A DNA stretch of 47,694 nt from positions 1-47,694 of the forward strand of contig JANRFH010000005.1 in NCBI GenBank assembly GCA_030725745.1, read 5' to 3'. Source of the DNA: Akkermansiaceae bacterium. Its GTDB lineage: Bacteria; Verrucomicrobiota; Verrucomicrobiia; Verrucomicrobiales; Akkermansiaceae. Position 1 is the stretch's first letter. Each line of letters begins with the position of its first letter. The notes under the pieces are model-generated. The model was not told the origin of the DNA. It did not search any database and saw only the letters and a program-made list of their open reading frames with translations. Position numbers and translations under genes: made by a program. Below are positions 26,126 to 34,302 of this stretch, in pieces.

Positions 26126-28519
26126 ATGTTCCCAATAAAACCAAAACACCTTATCGCTTTATTACTCCTCACCGCAGGAAGTTCAATGGCCGCCGAGATC
26201 TATCAGGACGGCTGGATCGACCGAAACAAGAACGGGGAGATGGATCCCTACGAGAATCCAGAGCTCACGGTAGATGAGCGCGTAGCGGATCTACTGGGGC
26301 AGATGACGATGGATGAGAAGACCGCTCAGATGGGCACCATCTACGGATACAAGCGCGTCATGAAGGATACGCATCCAACCGAGAAATGGAAAAATGAGGT
26401 CTGGAAGGATGGCATCGGCAACATCGACGAACATGCCAATGGCGTTCGTGGTGTTATGGAAATGACGGGGTTCGAGGAACACGCGGAACTTCTCAATACC
26501 ATCCAGCGCTGGTTCATCGAGGAGACCCGGCTTGGTGTTCCTGTTGATTTCACCAACGAAGGCATCCGCGGCGTCTGCCATTCTTATGCTAGTAATTTCC
26601 CCACACAGCTCGCCATCGGCGCGACGTGGGACAAGGGACTCGTCCGCCGCATCGGTGAAATCACCGGAAAAGAGGGCAAGGCTCTCGGTTATTCAAACAT
26701 CTATTCACCCATCCTCGATGTCGTCCGAGATCCGCGTTGGGGTCGTGTGATCGAGTGCTATGGTGAGGATCCATATCTCGTTGGCGAGCTCGGCATCCAG
26801 CAGGTGCTCGGGCTCCAATCTCAGGGTGTGGCATCGACGGTGAAACATTTCGCAGCCTACAGCTCCCCCAGCGGTGGCCGTGACGGACATGCACGCACCG
26901 ATCCGCAGATCCCCTACCGCGACATGCATGAGCTGCTGATGCATCCTTTTGAAAAAGTGATCAAAGAAGCCAAGCCATGGGGCGCGATGAGTTCTTACAA
27001 CACGTATGACGGCATTCCAGTTTCCGCGAATCCCTACTTTTTGACCGAACTCCTTCGCGGAGAATACGGTTTCAAGGGATACGTGGTTTCTGACAGCGGC
27101 GCAGTTTCACGCCTGCATGAGCAGCACAAAGTCGCTGCCGATTGGGAGGAGGCGATCGCGCTTGCGGTCAATGCAGGGCTCAATGTGCGCACCAATTTCA
27201 AGCCGACCAAGGACTTCGTCATCCCACTCCGCAAGGTCGTGGCGGAAGGACGCATCTCCGAGGAAACCATCAACTCACGCGTAGGTGATGTGCTGCGTGT
27301 AAAATTCGAGCTCGGCCTCTTCGACAAGCCCTTCGTTGACGCGAAGGCAGCTCCCGGCATCGTCCACCAAAAAGCCCATGAAGAAGCGACCCTCGAAACC
27401 GCCAGAAAAGCCATGGTGCTCCTCAAAAACGACGGCATCCTACCCCTCGACCCGACGAAATATGGCACCGTTCTTGTGACCGGCCCTGCTGCGGATGATG
27501 TGAAGCCAATGATCAGCCGCTACGGTCCCGGAGCTTCTAATGTCATCACTCCTCTGGCAGGTGTCCGCGAATTCCTCGGCGACAAGGTCAAGGTGCTCCA
27601 CACCGAGGGAGCCTACTACCACGACCAACGTTTCCCTACCTCTGGCATTCTTCCGGAGCCACCGGACGAAAACGAGCAGGCGAAACTCGACAAGGCCGTC
27701 GAGATGGCGAAGACCTCAGACCTCATTATCGCCTTCGTCGGCGACAACGATGATACCGTCGGTGAATCCCGCTCGCGCACCGATCTCGACCTTCCCGGAT
27801 ACCAGAATCTTCTCGTCCAAGAGATGGTAAAAACTGGCAAGCCGGTAGTTGTAGTTCTGCTGCCGGGTCGAGCCGCATCGATCAACTGGATACAAGAGAA
27901 CGTCCCAGGTATTCTCTGCGCATGGCACGGAGGAGAAAAGGCGGGCCAAGCCATCGCTGAGACACTCTTCGGCAAATACAATCCCGGTGGCAAACTCCCC
28001 ATCACCTTCCCTGCCACGGTGGGTCAGATTCCGCTGGCATTTCCACACCGCCACGGGGCATGGGCAGGACAAAGCACCGGACACGATCCTAACGGCTGGG
28101 GCACCACCCGTATCATCGATCCCCTCTATCACCTCGGCTACGGTCTCAGCTACACAACCTTCGAATACGGAAAAGTGAAGATCGAGCCAGCAGAGCCTAC
28201 AGCTGACGATGAAATCACCGTTACCTGCGATGTCACGAACAGCGGAAAAATGGATGGGGATGCCGTTGTTCAGCTCTACACCACTGATGTCGTCGCCACA
28301 GTGACGCCTTTCGAGCAGCTGCTTCGCGGCTTCGAGCGCGTTCCTTTGAAAGCCGGCGAGACGAAGACCGTCACCTTCAAGCTCAATCCCAAACGCGATC
28401 TCAAGATGTTGAATCGCGATATGGAATGGGGCGTCGAGCCCGGCAAGTTCGATGTAATGATCAGCGAGTCTTCCGGCAAGCAAGGCATCAAGCAGAAGGG
28501 AAGCTTTACGATCAAATAG
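26126..28519 (+). CDS. Exported GH3 glycoside hydrolase
   Basis: Retaining beta-glycosidase (beta-glucosidase or beta-xylosidase class), 797 residues. A signal peptide ends at SSMAAE. Next is DRNKNGEMDPYE, residues 32-43, which has the spacing of a Ca-binding EF-hand loop (Asp32, Asn34, Asn36, Glu38, Asp40, Glu43). The barrel contains IYSPILDVVRDPRWGR and SQGVASTVKHFAAY and the nucleophile Asp323 in GYVVSDSGAVSRL. The alpha/beta sandwich (VVVVLLPGRAASINW, LCAWHGGEKAGQAIAETLFGKYNPGGKLPITFP) and a C-terminal fibronectin-III-like domain (VTNSGKMDGDAVVQLY) follow. It is transcribed alone, opposite to the TRAP operon, and ends at a strong terminator. Exact sugar is not determinable. Confidence 0.92.
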   Translation: MFPIKPKHLIALLLLTAGSSMAAEIYQDGWIDRNKNGEMDPYENPELTVDERVADLLGQMTMDEKTAQMGTIYGYKRVMKDTHPTEKWKNEVWKDGIGNIDEHANGVRGVMEMTGFEEHAELLNTIQRWFIEETRLGVPVDFTNEGIRGVCHSYASNFPTQLAIGATWDKGLVRRIGEITGKEGKALGYSNIYSPILDVVRDPRWGRVIECYGEDPYLVGELGIQQVLGLQSQGVASTVKHFAAYSSPSGGRDGHARTDPQIPYRDMHELLMHPFEKVIKEAKPWGAMSSYNTYDGIPVSANPYFLTELLRGEYGFKGYVVSDSGAVSRLHEQHKVAADWEEAIALAVNAGLNVRTNFKPTKDFVIPLRKVVAEGRISEETINSRVGDVLRVKFELGLFDKPFVDAKAAPGIVHQKAHEEATLETARKAMVLLKNDGILPLDPTKYGTVLVTGPAADDVKPMISRYGPGASNVITPLAGVREFLGDKVKVLHTEGAYYHDQRFPTSGILPEPPDENEQAKLDKAVEMAKTSDLIIAFVGDNDDTVGESRSRTDLDLPGYQNLLVQEMVKTGKPVVVVLLPGRAASINWIQENVPGILCAWHGGEKAGQAIAETLFGKYNPGGKLPITFPATVGQIPLAFPHRHGAWAGQSTGHDPNGWGTTRIIDPLYHLGYGLSYTTFEYGKVKIEPAEPTADDEITVTCDVTNSGKMDGDAVVQLYTTDVVATVTPFEQLLRGFERVPLKAGETKTVTFKLNPKRDLKMLNRDMEWGVEPGKFDVMISESSGKQGIKQKGSFTIK

Positions 28520-28540
28520 GATAGTCTCCCTCTCACCCAC

Positions 28541-28581
28541 AAGCCCGGTCGGCGCTCTACGTAGAGGCCACCGGGCTTTTT
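28541..28581. terminator. Hairpin terminator between GH3 and GH79
   Basis: A 9-bp stem (AAGCCCGGT and ACCGGGCTT) encloses an inner self-complementary CTCTACGTAGAG hairpin and is followed by T on the plus strand. It lies between the convergent GH3 and GH79 genes, starting 21 bases after the GH3 stop, and may serve both. Confidence 0.8.
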
Positions 28582-28587
28582 CGTGAA

Positions 28588-30003
28588 TCAGTCGAGGGTC
28601 AGCAAAGCCACACTGACAGGAGCTAGAGTCACTTTCACCTTAGCGTCAGACGCCTTGAGATTTTCGACAACTAGATCGCCGATTGGCTTCCCGTCCTTCG
28701 AACCATCGTAAGTCTGCCCGCCGAGGCGGATGCCAGTTTCAGCGGTCAGCGAAGGGCTTTCCAGACGCTTGAGTGTCGCCTTGTCCTCCGCGCCGACGGC
28801 TACGGTAATGCTAGCTGATTCCTCCAGATCCTTGTTCAGGATCAACAGTCTGCGTGTACCTTCCGAATCGATGACCGCCCATATCTTCGTGCTCTCTGCG
28901 ATCTTGCCTTTCACCGGAATGAAACGTGCCCCGCGCTGAGCCGTTTCCATGAAAAGCAGCATTGCGTAGTAACTCGGCATCGGGATTACCGACTTCGTGG
29001 TGTATTTCCTCGTATCCGTATCATCCTTGATGGCCGAGTAGGCATTGGTACCGACACTATGGAAATTGAGCCCGTCTAGGCCGAGCTCAGCGAGGGAGAA
29101 AGAAAAGTCCAGCTTCCATATAGCGGCGGCGAAGGTATCGCTGAAACCGTCAACCCCACCGGCCCATGCGCTTCCGCACTCCCCAATGCGACAAGCTATC
29201 CCGGCTTTCTGCGCTGCGGCGATACCCGGAGAAAGTTGTTCGATGGTTTCCTGGATTCCAATGTCGCGGAGTAACTTCTCCGGCTTCTTCCCATTGTCTG
29301 GTGCGAAGGAATACAAATGACCGGTGAACATCGAGATCGCGCCAGGATTTCTCCTCACCATTTCTTCCACCACTTCAGCCGGCAATCCACGCGCCCATCC
29401 TGGCCCAATGACACTATCCACCTCGCTAGGGAATATGGCGGCGCGCATCGCTGCGAACTCTTCCTGATAATCATCGATCGTCCAATCCTCCGGCCTATGC
29501 TTACCCTGCCAACCGTCCGGCTCATTACCCACCTCGAAGCCTGCGATCGCCTCCGCTGGCATCTCCTTCTTCGCCTTTCTGATCCAATTTCGGGTCAACT
29601 CCGGATCGCTCGAAGCGAGATTGACGTTGAAAATCATCGGAGCCTTCGAGACTTCGAATACTTGATTCAATTGATCCCAGCGTCCCTCATCAGGCACATG
29701 CTTGGATTTATCCGCTGTGGCTCCACCGATTCGAAAGCTGAGGTCTTGTCCTTCGAACGAGGAGAGATTCCGAATGAGCTGGAGATACTTCGGATGCACC
29801 TTGTCGGGCTTGCCGTCGTTTACAAAAGGGAAGTGCCGCCATTCACGGGATAGACCCATGTAGTCCCGTGGAATAGTCTTTCCGGGCTTACCCACATCAA
29901 GGGCAACGGATGACACGGTTTCAGCGCATGTATGAGAGAACAAAAACAGGCTGGCACCGGCGGCTACTAACAATTTCCCGGGTGGAGCATTCAAAAAAAA
30001 CAT
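28588..30003 (-). CDS. Exported GH79-like beta-glucuronidase
   Basis: Retaining clan-A glycosidase, 471 residues, most like bacterial GH79 beta-glucuronidases. The start at 30003 is preferred because MFFLNAPPGKLLVAAGASLFLFSHTCAE is a proper signal peptide, while the longer frame adds 16 polar residues. FEVGNEPDGWQGKHR contains acid/base Glu161, and GIACRIGECGSAWAGG contains nucleophile Glu275, about 114 residues apart as in this clan. LSFRIGGATADKS and GLNFHSVGTNAYSAI complete the barrel, and a C-terminal beta-sandwich follows. It could release glucuronic acid side groups, matching the uronate-type TRAP receptor encoded nearby. GH39 or GH30 alternatives are less likely. Confidence 0.8.
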   Translation of the reverse strand: MFFLNAPPGKLLVAAGASLFLFSHTCAETVSSVALDVGKPGKTIPRDYMGLSREWRHFPFVNDGKPDKVHPKYLQLIRNLSSFEGQDLSFRIGGATADKSKHVPDEGRWDQLNQVFEVSKAPMIFNVNLASSDPELTRNWIRKAKKEMPAEAIAGFEVGNEPDGWQGKHRPEDWTIDDYQEEFAAMRAAIFPSEVDSVIGPGWARGLPAEVVEEMVRRNPGAISMFTGHLYSFAPDNGKKPEKLLRDIGIQETIEQLSPGIAAAQKAGIACRIGECGSAWAGGVDGFSDTFAAAIWKLDFSFSLAELGLDGLNFHSVGTNAYSAIKDDTDTRKYTTKSVIPMPSYYAMLLFMETAQRGARFIPVKGKIAESTKIWAVIDSEGTRRLLILNKDLEESASITVAVGAEDKATLKRLESPSLTAETGIRLGGQTYDGSKDGKPIGDLVVENLKASDAKVKVTLAPVSVALLTLD

Positions 30004-30160
30004 GGTTTCAAAAGTGGGGGCTGCTGTGCATCGAGCAAGACGAATAGTCACTAAAACGATTCCACCCGCAGCCTTCTATCACCAAGCCATAGGATTCCCG
30101 GCACATCTATCGCCCTTCTGGGCATGGTTTTTTATGGTGCTCGTCCCCCTTCCCTTTAAG

Positions 30161-30174
30161 TTCGATGAATCGAA
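30161..30174. promoter_or_regulatory. Short palindrome upstream of sulfatase gene
   Basis: TTCGAT-GA-ATCGAA lies in the 212-base divergent gap between the GH79 and sulfatase genes, 41 bases before the sulfatase ATG. It could be an operator, but one 6+6 match is weak evidence. The 20-bp box found elsewhere is not present in this gap. Confidence 0.25.
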
Positions 30175-30215
30175 TTTCACCAAGTCGTGCTAGTCCCAAT
30201 TCACCTGAAAAACAC

Positions 30216-31715
30216 ATGAAAAAAACCGCTTGTTGCCTCATTGCCCTGCTTCTGGCCTTGCCCGCGCGTTCTGCAGAGCGCCCGAACATTCTCTTCATCT
30301 TTTCCGACGACCATGCATGGCAAGCGGTGAGTGCCTACAACTCCAGCCTCATCCAAACCCCGAACATCGACCGCATCGCCGAAGAAGGCATCCGCTTTGA
30401 TCGGTGCATCATTCCAAATCCACTCTGCGGCCCCAGCCGAGCAACCGTTTTAACAGGCACCCACAGCCATATCAACGGATTCTGGAGCAACTCACAATGC
30501 ACCTTCGATGGCTCTCAAATCACTTTTCCAAAGCTGCTTCAGAAAGCCGATTATCAAACGGCGGTGATCGGCAAGTGGCACCTTGGCAGCGATCCCACTG
30601 GATTCGATTTCTGGGAAATCCTTCCCGGACAAGGCGATTACTATAATCCGAAGATGATCCTCAACGGCGAGGAAACCAAACTAGAAGGCTATGTCACTGA
30701 CATCATCACGGATCGCTCGCTGGACTGGCTAGAGAAACGCGATCCCTCGAAGCCCTTCCTGCTCATGTGTCACCAAAAGGCACCCCACAGGAACTGGCAA
30801 CCAAATGGAAGCAAACTGAACTTCGATGAAGGCAAGGTATATCCTGAACCCGATAATCTCTTCGACGACTACAGCGGCCGTGGCAAAGGCGCTAGTGCAC
30901 AAGACATGTCGATCGCTAAAACCATGCATCGCCACGATCTCAAGCTTTCCGCCCCTGCGGGTCTGAATAAGGAACAGCGCGCCGTATGGGATGCCTATTA
31001 CCAGCCGAGAAATGAAGCATTTGAAAAAGCAGGATTGGAAGGAGATGACCTCGTCCGGTGGAAATACCAGCGCTACATGCATGACTACCTCGCCTGCGTC
31101 TCATCCGTGGACGATAGCGTCGGCAGGCTGCTCGATTACCTGAAGGAAAATGACCTCGAAGAAAATACCATCGTCATCTACGCGTCGGATCAGGGATTTT
31201 TCCTCGGCGAGCACGGTTGGTTCGACAAGCGCTGGATCTACGAAGAGTCCGCACGCACCCCGTTTGTGATGAAATGGCCGGGAAAAATCAAAGCGGCGAC
31301 GTCCACCAAGGCACTGGTCTCCAATCTGGATTTTGCGGAAACATTGCTCGATGCCGCCGACCTGCCCATTCCGGAACGGATGCAGGGACGCAGCCTGCTC
31401 CCACTTTTCGATGGAGAAACACCTAGCGACTGGCGGAAGGGCTTCTATTTCCACTACTACGATCAGCCGTCCATGCATGAAGTTCCGCGTCACCACGGCA
31501 TCGTCACCGACCGCTACAAGCTCTTCCATTGCTACAAGCCCGATGACTACTGGGAGATGTTCGATCTGGAAAAAGACCCCAACGAAATGCAAAGCGTTTT
31601 CGACAATCCCGAATACGCCCCGATCCGAAAGCGACTTGAAGCGGAACTGGCGAAACTACGCGAGGATCTGGAGGTTCCTGATCAAGATCCGAAACCCAAC
31701 AAAGTAAAAAAATAG
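30216..31715 (+). CDS. Exported Cys-type sulfatase (S1 family)
   Basis: Sulfatase of 499 residues. The ATG at 30216 is chosen because MKKTACCLIALLLALPARSAE is a canonical signal peptide, in contrast to the extra residues from 30165. Motifs are ILFIFSDDHAWQA (metal site), formylglycine Cys71 in CGPSR, TAVIGKWHLGSDP, YASDQGFFLGEHGWFDKRW and a C-terminal MFDLEKDPNEMQSV block. The SDQGFFLGEHGWFDKRW form is typical of a sulfatase group acting on sulfated polysaccharides. It is divergent from GH79 and ends at a bidirectional-looking terminator. The sulfate position removed cannot be told. Confidence 0.93.
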   Translation: MKKTACCLIALLLALPARSAERPNILFIFSDDHAWQAVSAYNSSLIQTPNIDRIAEEGIRFDRCIIPNPLCGPSRATVLTGTHSHINGFWSNSQCTFDGSQITFPKLLQKADYQTAVIGKWHLGSDPTGFDFWEILPGQGDYYNPKMILNGEETKLEGYVTDIITDRSLDWLEKRDPSKPFLLMCHQKAPHRNWQPNGSKLNFDEGKVYPEPDNLFDDYSGRGKGASAQDMSIAKTMHRHDLKLSAPAGLNKEQRAVWDAYYQPRNEAFEKAGLEGDDLVRWKYQRYMHDYLACVSSVDDSVGRLLDYLKENDLEENTIVIYASDQGFFLGEHGWFDKRWIYEESARTPFVMKWPGKIKAATSTKALVSNLDFAETLLDAADLPIPERMQGRSLLPLFDGETPSDWRKGFYFHYYDQPSMHEVPRHHGIVTDRYKLFHCYKPDDYWEMFDLEKDPNEMQSVFDNPEYAPIRKRLEAELAKLREDLEVPDQDPKPNKVKK

Positions 31716-31775
31716 GCCAGCTCCAGATTTCCTCTTCTAACCGTCGGCAGACTACGCTCGTTGTCCTAGCCCAAG

Positions 31776-31814
31776 AAAAAACCGCTACCGACCATTTAGT
31801 CGGCAGCGGTTTTT
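31776..31814. terminator. Bidirectional rho-independent terminator
   Basis: A 15-bp stem with one mismatch (AAAAACCGCTACCGA with TCGGCAGCGGTTTTT) and a 9-base loop has A and T flanks on both sides, so it can end transcripts from both the sulfatase (plus) and the PEP-CTERM gene (minus). Confidence 0.9.
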
Positions 31815-31839
31815 AAAGAACTAATTCGTGCAGGAACTC

Positions 31840-32580
31840 TTAACGTCGGCGACGAAGAAGTGCGAGCAATCCAATGCCGCCAAGAATCGCGACGGATGGT
31901 TCTGGAACGGTTGCTGTCCCAAATACATCAAATTCTCGATAGAGAACGATGGAACCAGGGTTGGCATTATCAAAAGTAGTCCAGGAAATAGCTTTCACTC
32001 CTGTGGCTGTAGTTCCGGCATCTGCAGCAGCTGCCCCACCATTAACAGCTACCGTATCGCTGTTCAGCACGCCTCCGCCATCTTCGGTGAACTCCACTTC
32101 CGTCCAGTAGAAAGAATCTGAGAGGTTAGGCTCCCAGTTCTGTTTGTTGACGAAGGTAGCAGTCGTATCATTGACAAAGGTGAAAGTGATCGCGTAGCCC
32201 TGATTCGAGCGGCCACCACTAAGTTCATTCCATCCTGCCACGGTCTTAATACCTGTGATATCATATCCAAGCGTATTGGTCGTCACGTCGAATGTGAGAG
32301 TGACAGACGTCGTGGTGCTATTAATCCTTACCTCTTCGTTGGTGTCGCCGTCGGTATTTCCAATGCTTCCGTTGTTCAGGCGTTGCGGATTTGCACCTTC
32401 ACTGCCAGTCGAGGTAAAGGTTCCAATCTGACCAAGATCGTTAGCGCTTATCGTAGGCTCTGGTGTCAGATCTGCGAGAGTTCCAAATTTAGCTGTAGTA
32501 ACTATTACTGCTGCACTGGCTGAACAGGCGTAACCTACCAGAGCAGTAGAAACGAGTATTCCAAAGGGTTTGTAGTGCAT
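31840..32580 (-). CDS. PEP-CTERM protein, small
   Basis: Exported protein of 246 residues with a signal peptide (LVSTALVGYACSASAA) and a standard PEP-CTERM tail: VPEPSVAILGG, a hydrophobic helix, then RRRR. The body is a beta-rich domain with TLGYDITGIKTVAGWNE and IVLYREFDVFG. The same domain occurs in the middle of the SASA esterase (GYDITGITTIAGWEK and VYQEIDIFS), so this protein is a stand-alone, surface-sorted version. A short stem (ATCACG/CGTGAT at 32619-32636) lies just upstream. No catalytic motif is seen; a glycan-binding or matrix role is only a guess. Confidence 0.83.
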   Translation of the reverse strand: MHYKPFGILVSTALVGYACSASAAVIVTTAKFGTLADLTPEPTISANDLGQIGTFTSTGSEGANPQRLNNGSIGNTDGDTNEEVRINSTTTSVTLTFDVTTNTLGYDITGIKTVAGWNELSGGRSNQGYAITFTFVNDTTATFVNKQNWEPNLSDSFYWTEVEFTEDGGGVLNSDTVAVNGGAAAADAGTTATGVKAISWTTFDNANPGSIVLYREFDVFGTATVPEPSVAILGGIGLLALLRRRR

Positions 32581-32618
32581 AACGAAGGGAATACTACCTG
32601 AATTTCGGGATTACCTCA

Positions 32619-32636
32619 ATCACGTTTTTGCGTGAT
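32619..32636. repeat. Short hairpin in the FAD oxidoreductase / PEP-CTERM gap
   Basis: ATCACG-TTTTTG-CGTGAT is a perfect 6-bp stem in the gap between two minus-strand genes. On the minus strand it has no T tract behind it, so it is a weak terminator candidate for the oxidoreductase or a leader element for the PEP-CTERM gene. Confidence 0.3.
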
Positions 32637-32662
32637 ACCCTATTTTAGGAAGGGGTTATTGC

Positions 32663-34276
32663 TCAAGGCGTGAGGATCTGGCCGTCTTCGAGTAGCTGTT
32701 CACTCAGCTCCGGGTAGGGCACTTCCTGGATTGTAGTGCCTCCATCAATCGCCAGAACCGCAGCCGTAGCCGAGGCCTGTCCGAGCATCATGTAAACCGG
32801 CTCCATGCGCAGCGAGCCATAGGCGCTGTGGGAGGCGGAAATACAGACCGGCACCAGCAGGTTTGTGCATTCCCCTGCTTTCGGAGTGATGGATCGGTAG
32901 CTGATCCCGTAGGGGCCGACTCCCGTCCACTTCGGGGTGTCCGCATGGAGCGCGCCCTTCTCGTCGACCCATAGCTGTGTGGGGTGAGAATCCATTCCGT
33001 AGGAGCCAAGAGCCACGGGATCCTTTACTTCGCGTTTTTTCCGGAGTTCGTGTTCCGTGGTGACCAGCTCGCCAATCATGCGGCGGCCTTCGCGGACGTA
33101 GAGCTGGAAAGGGAAATGGCCGGTCTCGGTGAATTCGTCTTTGGCATAGCCGAGCTTCGAGGCGTGGCGACGTACATCTTCAGGGACGCGGGGATGATTT
33201 GCGAGAGTCCACAGAAATCCTTGGTGGTAGCGGAGGTGTGCGTCGGTGATTTCCTTGCGTTTTTCGTAATCGGCATCCGGGTAGTCGTCGGCCATGCCTA
33301 TGTAGTCGGTGGACACCCAGCCCGCCTTGTTGGTGTCGGTCTTCTTGTTGGGAATGGGGTTGGAGCCAAGCGGAAGACTTTTTGTATTCCCGGCCTCCAG
33401 CCAGCGGAGGAGGAGTTCGAACTCGGATTCATCGTAACCTTCCGGCTTGTCGAACGGCACGCGGTTTTCCGGAACACTGGTGAGGCAGAGGCGGTAATTG
33501 TAGGCTTGGATACGATGGTCGCCGTCACCTTCCTTACCGATTACTTCGGGCAGAAGCCCCTTGATCACTCCGCTCGTGGGATCACCCGGGATAATGTAGG
33601 GATCGAGTGGCTTGGGCCCCAGCCTTGAAGGCTCCTTGGTTTGCACGCCGTTGATCTGCTCGTCATACTGAGAGTTCGGCTCGCGCCCGATGGTGTAGGA
33701 GACGCCGGCCTTGGCCATGAGATCGCCTTCATAGGTACTGTCGATGAACATCTTGGCGGTAAAGACCCGACCGGACTCCATGCGGATCCCGAGAATTTTT
33801 GAGCCTTCCTTTTTTACACCATCGTTGAGATCGAGCCTTTCGCCGAGGACGACTGAGACTCCTGCCTCCTTTAGCATTTCATTGAGCTTAAGTTCCGCGA
33901 CGTGCGGTTCGAAGACAAACCAAGCATCTTCGGTGATACGATCCCCCTTTGCGACATAATCGTCCTTTGCCTGAAATTTCCAATTTGTCGGATCCTGATA
34001 CCAAGTGTGGAGTGACTGGTAGAACTCGCGAGTGATGCCGCCAATGGTTTCCTGTTTCCCGATATCCGTATTTCCCAAGCCACCGGACGTCATGCCACCT
34101 ATAAATTTGCTGGGCTCTATCAGGACGACGTTTTTGCCCATGCGGGCGGCCTGCACGGCGGTGACCACGCCCGAGGCGGTGCCGCCATAGACGCAGATAT
34201 CGGTTTCGGTGACTTCGGCGGAGGCATTGAAGCCACCTATGATGCCAACGGCAATGCAGGTGAGGAAATGACGCAT
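32663..34276 (-). CDS. Exported FAD-dependent oxidoreductase
   Basis: Protein of 537 residues in the FAD_oxidored family. A signal peptide (MRHFLTCIAVGIIGGFNASAE) precedes a Rossmann dinucleotide fold with CVYGGTASGVVTAVQAARMGKNVVLIEP (glycine loop 31-36, ribose-binding Glu54) and GGMTSGGLGNTDIG. Further blocks are KMFIDSTYEGDLMAKAGVSYTIGRE and the late ISASHSAYGSLRMEPVYMMLGQASATAA. Such exported oxidoreductases are frequent in verrucomicrobial and planctomycetal polysaccharide loci, but their substrate is unknown. It starts 26 bases after a sulfatase on the same strand, so the two likely form an operon. Export of a folded flavoprotein through a non-Tat signal (no twin Arg is seen) is noteworthy. 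Confidence 0.88.
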   Translation of the reverse strand: MRHFLTCIAVGIIGGFNASAEVTETDICVYGGTASGVVTAVQAARMGKNVVLIEPSKFIGGMTSGGLGNTDIGKQETIGGITREFYQSLHTWYQDPTNWKFQAKDDYVAKGDRITEDAWFVFEPHVAELKLNEMLKEAGVSVVLGERLDLNDGVKKEGSKILGIRMESGRVFTAKMFIDSTYEGDLMAKAGVSYTIGREPNSQYDEQINGVQTKEPSRLGPKPLDPYIIPGDPTSGVIKGLLPEVIGKEGDGDHRIQAYNYRLCLTSVPENRVPFDKPEGYDESEFELLLRWLEAGNTKSLPLGSNPIPNKKTDTNKAGWVSTDYIGMADDYPDADYEKRKEITDAHLRYHQGFLWTLANHPRVPEDVRRHASKLGYAKDEFTETGHFPFQLYVREGRRMIGELVTTEHELRKKREVKDPVALGSYGMDSHPTQLWVDEKGALHADTPKWTGVGPYGISYRSITPKAGECTNLLVPVCISASHSAYGSLRMEPVYMMLGQASATAAVLAIDGGTTIQEVPYPELSEQLLEDGQILTP

Positions 34277-34302
34277 GGTTCTGGGTTTCTTGAATGTTGG
34301 GA

